DNA of 10,339 nt. Source: UMGS1696 sp964634795. GTDB taxonomy: Bacteria; Bacillota; Clostridia; Oscillospirales; CAG-272. Below are positions 6,884-10,339 of the stretch, piece after piece (position 1 is the first letter of the stretch; the number at the start of each line of letters is the position of its first letter). Location: contig CAZWLL010000060.1 of assembly GCA_964634795.1 (NCBI GenBank), positions 1-10,339 of the forward strand, given 5' to 3'. The notes beneath the pieces were generated by a model, which saw only the letters and a list, made by a program, of their open reading frames with translations, had not been told where the DNA came from and made no database searches. The translations under genes and the position numbers were made by a program.

Positions 6884-9541
6884 ATGAAAAAAAGATATTG
6901 CCTTATCTCTCACACTCACTGGGACAGAGAATGGTATCTTCCCTTCGAAAACTTCCGCATGCGTCTTGTCGACCTCATCGACAATCTGCTCGATGTTTTA
7001 AAGGAAGATCACGATTACCGTTTTCATCTCGACGCGCAGACGATTGTGCTCGATGACTACCTCGCCATTCGTCCATCGAGAAAAGCCGAGCTTGAAAATC
7101 ACATACTGCACGGCAGAATTCTTGTAGGCCCGTGGTATGTACAAAACGATTTTCATCTCACCGACGGTGAAGCTACTGTCCGCAATTTAATAATCGGTAC
7201 GGAAACGGCTAAAAAGTTCGGCGGCTCTATGCCGATAGGCTATGCGGCAGACCAGTTCGGTCTTATATCACAGCTTCCCCAGATACTGTACAAAGCGGGA
7301 CTGCGCGACTGTGTTTTCGGAAGAGGCTTTGACCGCGGTGTAACCGAATTCTTCTGGGAATCCGAGGACGGCTCGAAAATTCTGTGCGAGCATATGAAGT
7401 TCTGGTACAACAACGCGCAAAGACTGTCCCCGAATCCCGAAGGTGCTCTTAACCTGATAAGAAACTGCGGCAGAAACTGTGCGGCAAACTGTGCTTCGGG
7501 CAACTATCTTCTCATGAACGGTGTCGATCACCTTGAGGCACAGGAAGACCTCGGTGAAATTATCGACAATGTCAGACCCATGCTTGATGATGACGAAGAA
7601 TTATTTCAGGACACGCTTCCCGAATTTATGCAGAGACTGCGCCGTGAAATCAGCGAAAACGGTATCGAGCTGAAAACCTTCAGCGGTGAATTCAGAGACA
7701 ACGGAGCGTCAAGCGTGCTCACGGGAACTCTGTCCTCGAGAACTTACCTGAAGCAGGAAAACGCCGCCTCTCAAATCGAGCTTGAGAGACAGCTCGAGCC
7801 GCTCTGCACTCTGCTCAGCGTAAAGGGAATAAAGGATTATCCTCACGACTACATGCGCTATTTATGGAAGCTGTTAATAGAAAATCATCCTCATGACTCG
7901 ATATGCGGCTGCTCGGTTGACGCTGTTCATGAGCACATGATGGATCGCTTCAAGCGCATTCATGAAAACACATACGATTTGTTTTCACGCAGTATAGACG
8001 AGCTCAACTCCCACCTGGAGCCGCTGACAGTTGACGGAGAATACAGACTCATACTGATAAACGCGACAAGCAGAACGTCATCCGTTCCCGTGCGCGCCGT
8101 AATCGACGTGATGAAGGAGGATGATCTCGGAGAAATCGAGCTGTACGACGAAAACGGACACACCGTTCCGTTCGTTTACGAAAAGCGTGAGTCCGATGTA
8201 GGAAGAAGAATACTCAGCCCAATTAATCTCCCCGGAGAAAAGCGTGTCGCACGCTATACAGTGCTTGTAGATGCAGGCGCTACCGCGGGATATTCTTACC
8301 GCACTTTAAGCGTAAAGCCCGCAAATGTGTCAGATTCTTCGGAAGGCTCGGATAACTTCATAAAAGCCGAATACATGGAAAACGAACTGCTCCGTGTTGA
8401 AATCAACAAGAACGGTACAATAAATCTCACCGACAAGCGAAGCGGAACGACATACGAAAATATTCTCGCCTTCGAGGACACAGCCGACCGCGGTACTCTC
8501 TATAACTACGTTCACGGAAACCCGTCGGGTGACCTCACCACATACTCTTCATCCGCCGAGATTATATCAGCGGAAAACAATAAGCTCCTGCAAAAGAGAA
8601 CGGTAAAGCTCGGCATAAAAGCCGACCGTGAAGAGTCATCGGGATGCGTTGATATTGTAATGGCTATCACCTTGCTTAGCGGTTCCGATATGCTTGATGT
8701 ACAGCTTGATATAAACAACAGGCTCGAAAACCATCGTCTGCGCGTGCTTGTTCCGACAGGAATATCCGCCGACAGCAACTTCTCATCACAGCCGTACGAT
8801 GTACTTGAGCGCAAAAAGCACAGCATATACCAAAACGACCTTGAACATCCGTCAAGTGACTTTATAGCTGTAGAGGACAATTGTCACGGAATAGCGGTAC
8901 TGCATAAAGGACTTTACGAGTATGAGCAAACCGAAAACGATGAAATCGCGCTCACCGTACTGCGCTCTGTCGGAAGAATAACGGGAGGCTGGGACGAAAG
9001 AAATACAATGACTCAGCAATGGATAACCCCCGGTGGGCAGTGCATCGGAAAGAACACAGCACATTTCGCCGTACTGCCGTACAGCGGCAACCATATAACC
9101 GCTGAAATTCCCGCAAAAGCCGCTCAGTTCCTGTCTCCCGTATATACCGAATCGAGAGGAAAGGATCCCAATAAGTTCATCGGCGGCAGACCGTTTGTAC
9201 AAGGACCCGGAATGCCCGATTTGTTCCATCGTCCCATAAAGAATGCCGACAGAAAACTGCCGCAGAGCGGTTCTCTGATTAATATCGAATCTCCGAACAA
9301 CGCGATTGTTGTCACCGCCGTTAAGAAATCGGAGTCTGACTGCGGAATCATAGTACGCGCATATAACTCGACATCGGAAAATTGCGAATTTACGCTTGAT
9401 GTCCCGCTGTTCGGTATAAAGAGAGCTCAGTCGGTATCGCTTCTCGAGGACGAGGTTTATGAGGATCTTGATGTTATAAACGGTAAAATCAAATACACGG
9501 CAAAGCCGAAGGAAATCGTAACAATACTTATTAACACTTAA
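6884..9541 (+). CDS. GH38 alpha-mannosidase, cytoplasmic, bacterial MngB-like
   Basis: This is a zinc-dependent retaining alpha-mannosidase. The 885 residues match bacterial GH38 enzymes such as MngB (about 880). The catalytic domain opens with SHTHWDREWY (9-18), where H12 and D14 are predicted zinc ligands. D123 in 'YAADQFG' is the predicted nucleophile and zinc ligand. H337 and D338 in 'HPHDSICGCS' match the fourth zinc ligand region. The helical middle domain covers about 270-400, and the C-terminal beta domain runs from about 400 to the end. There is no signal peptide, so it acts in the cytoplasm on imported mannosides. Substrate (mannosyl-glycerate, a phosphorylated mannoside or short alpha-mannosides) cannot be decided from sequence. 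It is co-transcribed with the upstream OPA-type transporter. No phosphotransferase genes, which accompany mngB in E. coli, are in view. Confidence 0.95.
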   Translation: MKKRYCLISHTHWDREWYLPFENFRMRLVDLIDNLLDVLKEDHDYRFHLDAQTIVLDDYLAIRPSRKAELENHILHGRILVGPWYVQNDFHLTDGEATVRNLIIGTETAKKFGGSMPIGYAADQFGLISQLPQILYKAGLRDCVFGRGFDRGVTEFFWESEDGSKILCEHMKFWYNNAQRLSPNPEGALNLIRNCGRNCAANCASGNYLLMNGVDHLEAQEDLGEIIDNVRPMLDDDEELFQDTLPEFMQRLRREISENGIELKTFSGEFRDNGASSVLTGTLSSRTYLKQENAASQIELERQLEPLCTLLSVKGIKDYPHDYMRYLWKLLIENHPHDSICGCSVDAVHEHMMDRFKRIHENTYDLFSRSIDELNSHLEPLTVDGEYRLILINATSRTSSVPVRAVIDVMKEDDLGEIELYDENGHTVPFVYEKRESDVGRRILSPINLPGEKRVARYTVLVDAGATAGYSYRTLSVKPANVSDSSEGSDNFIKAEYMENELLRVEINKNGTINLTDKRSGTTYENILAFEDTADRGTLYNYVHGNPSGDLTTYSSSAEIISAENNKLLQKRTVKLGIKADREESSGCVDIVMAITLLSGSDMLDVQLDINNRLENHRLRVLVPTGISADSNFSSQPYDVLERKKHSIYQNDLEHPSSDFIAVEDNCHGIAVLHKGLYEYEQTENDEIALTVLRSVGRITGGWDERNTMTQQWITPGGQCIGKNTAHFAVLPYSGNHITAEIPAKAAQFLSPVYTESRGKDPNKFIGGRPFVQGPGMPDLFHRPIKNADRKLPQSGSLINIESPNNAIVVTAVKKSESDCGIIVRAYNSTSENCEFTLDVPLFGIKRAQSVSLLEDEVYEDLDVINGKIKYTAKPKEIVTILINT

Positions 9542-9549
9542 AACAATAA

Positions 9550-9591
9550 TGAAAAACAAAAACCGCACGGTCCGAAAACCGTACGGTTTTG
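9550..9591. terminator. Bidirectional terminator between the mannosidase and the ParB-like gene
   Basis: AAAACCGCACGG (9559-9570) pairs with CCGTACGGTTTT (9579-9590) around an 8-base loop, with T tracts on both strands. It ends plus-strand transcription 9 bases after the mannosidase stop, and minus-strand transcription 9 bases after the ParB-like stop. The one imperfect pair is C with A in the plus transcript but G with U in the minus transcript, so folding is slightly better for the minus-strand gene. It is related to the terminator at 237-274. Confidence 0.9.
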
Positions 9592-9598
9592 TTTTTCA

Positions 9599-10213
9599 CT
9601 ATTCGATATTCGCAAAGAAATCATCGCAGAATCGATTCCATTTTTCCTCATATTCCGCATGACCGACAAGTGCCATATCTCTTGGAGTGTGAATGCCGCG
9701 CTTCTTCGCCTCAGCCGCAAACATAAGCATATATTTGTTTTCATCGGCAGGCATAATCACCGCACGTACATATGTCCAGCCGTTCAAAACCGCATAATAC
9801 AACCGTGTATGACCGTCAATCGAAATATACCCGTCACCGTAAGGTATAGCCTGTATTATAATGTCGTCGGGCTTGTGAATAAAGGTGCTGACAGCGGCAA
9901 TCTTTTCCTCATCCACATAAAACTGCGACGGCCGGATTTTGTCGAGTGAAACAGTTACAACATGCGCTGCGGGATATTCCGCGGCGATATGCATATTTTC
10001 ATCATAAAATCTTGTGATATGCGGAGTGTAAAAGCGAAATTCTTCAATGACATCACGGTATATTGTTTTGTCCTCACCCCGAACAATCGCCTCAAAATCG
10101 GAGATTGTTTCAACCTCATACGGTTTATCGTCCGCCGTAAAACAGCCGTGCTGTTTTAATACCGTCTCGGAAAAACGGCTGTCATCATATGTGTTAATGC
10201 GTTTTATTTCCAT
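9599..10213 (-). CDS. ParB/sulfiredoxin-like fold protein of unknown function
   Basis: The 204-residue protein has a central ParB/Srx-like core. 'VVTVSLDKIRPSQFYVDEEKI' (85-105) resembles the opening strand and specificity segment. 'YGDGYISIDGHTRLYYAVLNGW' (125-146) carries the family's signature (I/V)DGHTR, here IDGHTR at 132-137. 'VRAVIMP' (149-155) is the following strand. Residues 1-80 are an acidic and aromatic N-terminal region I do not recognise, and 156-204 are helical and charged. There is no helix-turn-helix DNA-binding domain and no neighbouring parA, so chromosome partition is unlikely. Members of this superfamily include CTP-binding switches, nucleases and kinase-like enzymes, and I would not choose between them. 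The start at 10213 has no good ribosome site. The first internal Met (74) is too deep in the protein, so 10213 is kept with some doubt. Confidence 0.75.
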   Translation of the reverse strand: MEIKRINTYDDSRFSETVLKQHGCFTADDKPYEVETISDFEAIVRGEDKTIYRDVIEEFRFYTPHITRFYDENMHIAAEYPAAHVVTVSLDKIRPSQFYVDEEKIAAVSTFIHKPDDIIIQAIPYGDGYISIDGHTRLYYAVLNGWTYVRAVIMPADENKYMLMFAAEAKKRGIHTPRDMALVGHAEYEEKWNRFCDDFFANIE

Positions 10214-10339
10214 AATCGTTGCTGTTCAAATATAAGTTCGATGGTGTATCTCTCCACTATTCAATTATAGTGTATCTTAAGCCTAAAGAACGGAGAATTT
10301 CCGTCACGGAAATTCTCAAGAGTTGGGTGGTTGTCCACA
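10214..10339. other. Right-edge intergenic region upstream of the ParB-like gene
   Basis: This stretch holds the upstream region of the minus-strand ParB-like gene and the right copy of the structured repeat, and is cut by the window end. No strong promoter for the ParB-like gene stands out. A TATAAT on the minus strand (10264-10269) lies at the repeat border but lacks a recognisable -35 partner. Confidence 0.5.
10277..10335. repeat. Right copy of the structured interspersed repeat, cut by the window end
   Basis: The core matches 75-134 in the same orientation. Its hairpin pairs GAGAATTTCCG (10293-10303) with CGGAAATTCTC (10307-10317) around a three-base loop, TCA. TATAGTGTAT (10266-10275), one base before the core, is the exact reverse complement of ATACACTATA (179-188), which lies 44 bases after the left core. 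This fits an element with terminal inverted repeats. The right half of this copy lies outside the window. Confidence 0.75.

Noticed and set aside
2536..9541. Potassium uptake plus mannosidase as one osmoadaptation locus (mannosyl-glycerate being a compatible solute)
   Set aside because: The idea is attractive, but a strong terminator (5374-5410) and a separate promoter divide the two operons, and the mannosidase substrate is unknown. Adjacency alone does not support it.
8852..9568. Long minus-strand open frame (238 codons) opposite the end of the mannosidase gene
   Set aside because: It lies almost wholly antisense to a well-conserved GH38 coding region, its translation has no recognisable domain and looks compositionally odd, and it has no ribosome site. 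It is a shadow of the real gene.
9599..10213. ParB-like protein as part of a plasmid or phage partition or defence system
   Set aside because: There is no ParA partner, no centromere-like iterons, no helix-turn-helix domain and no mobile-element genes next to it.
75..10335. Edge repeats as part of a CRISPR array, tracrRNA or insertion-sequence guide RNA
   Set aside because: There is one copy at each edge 10 kb apart, no regular spacers, and no cas, tnpB, iscB or IS110-type gene in the window. The match to any guide RNA class is not supported.

Overview
The window reads like a chromosomal segment from an anaerobic Bacillota bacterium, probably an uncultured gut-type member of the Clostridia. 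That placement is inference. It rests on moderate GC, Gram-positive style Shine-Dalgarno sites (AGGAGG type), near-consensus sigma-A promoters, and a surface protein ending in the PQT-x-D plus membrane segment plus Lys tail that is common in such genomes. No ribosomal or other taxonomic marker is present.

Layout. Positions 1-292 hold no gene, but contain a structured repeat (core 75-134) and the terminator of the next gene. A minus-strand gene (293-1522) encodes a secreted, cell-surface LamG-like protein with its own promoter. Next is a minus-strand SRAP gene (1722-2303), a YedK/HMCES-type protein that protects abasic sites in DNA. It is divergent from a plus-strand potassium-uptake operon, trkA (2536-3894) and trkH (3921-5366). 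That operon is driven by a perfect TTGACA-17-TATAAT promoter and closed by a strong intrinsic terminator. A second plus-strand operon follows, with an extended -10 promoter. It carries an organophosphate:phosphate antiporter-type MFS transporter (5546-6844) and a GH38 alpha-mannosidase (6884-9541), separated by only 39 bases. A bidirectional terminator lies between the mannosidase and a convergent minus-strand gene (9599-10213) for a small protein with a ParB/sulfiredoxin-like fold. The right edge cuts through a second copy of the structured repeat (core 10277-10335).

How the genes work together. TrkA and TrkH form one potassium channel complex. The transporter and mannosidase are plausibly one catabolic unit in which a small, perhaps anionic or phosphorylated, mannoside is imported and hydrolysed in the cytoplasm. 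SRAP, the LamG protein and the ParB-like protein look like independent transcription units.

The coding content is mostly ordinary. The most interesting signals are non-coding. One is a pair of about 60-base repeats at the two edges, in the same orientation, whose hairpin carries compensatory substitutions. The other is a pair of related terminators, behind two different minus-strand genes, that also show a compensatory pair change and a wobble pair only in the minus-strand transcript. I found no defence system, CRISPR array, transposase, phage gene or RNA gene of a class I can name.
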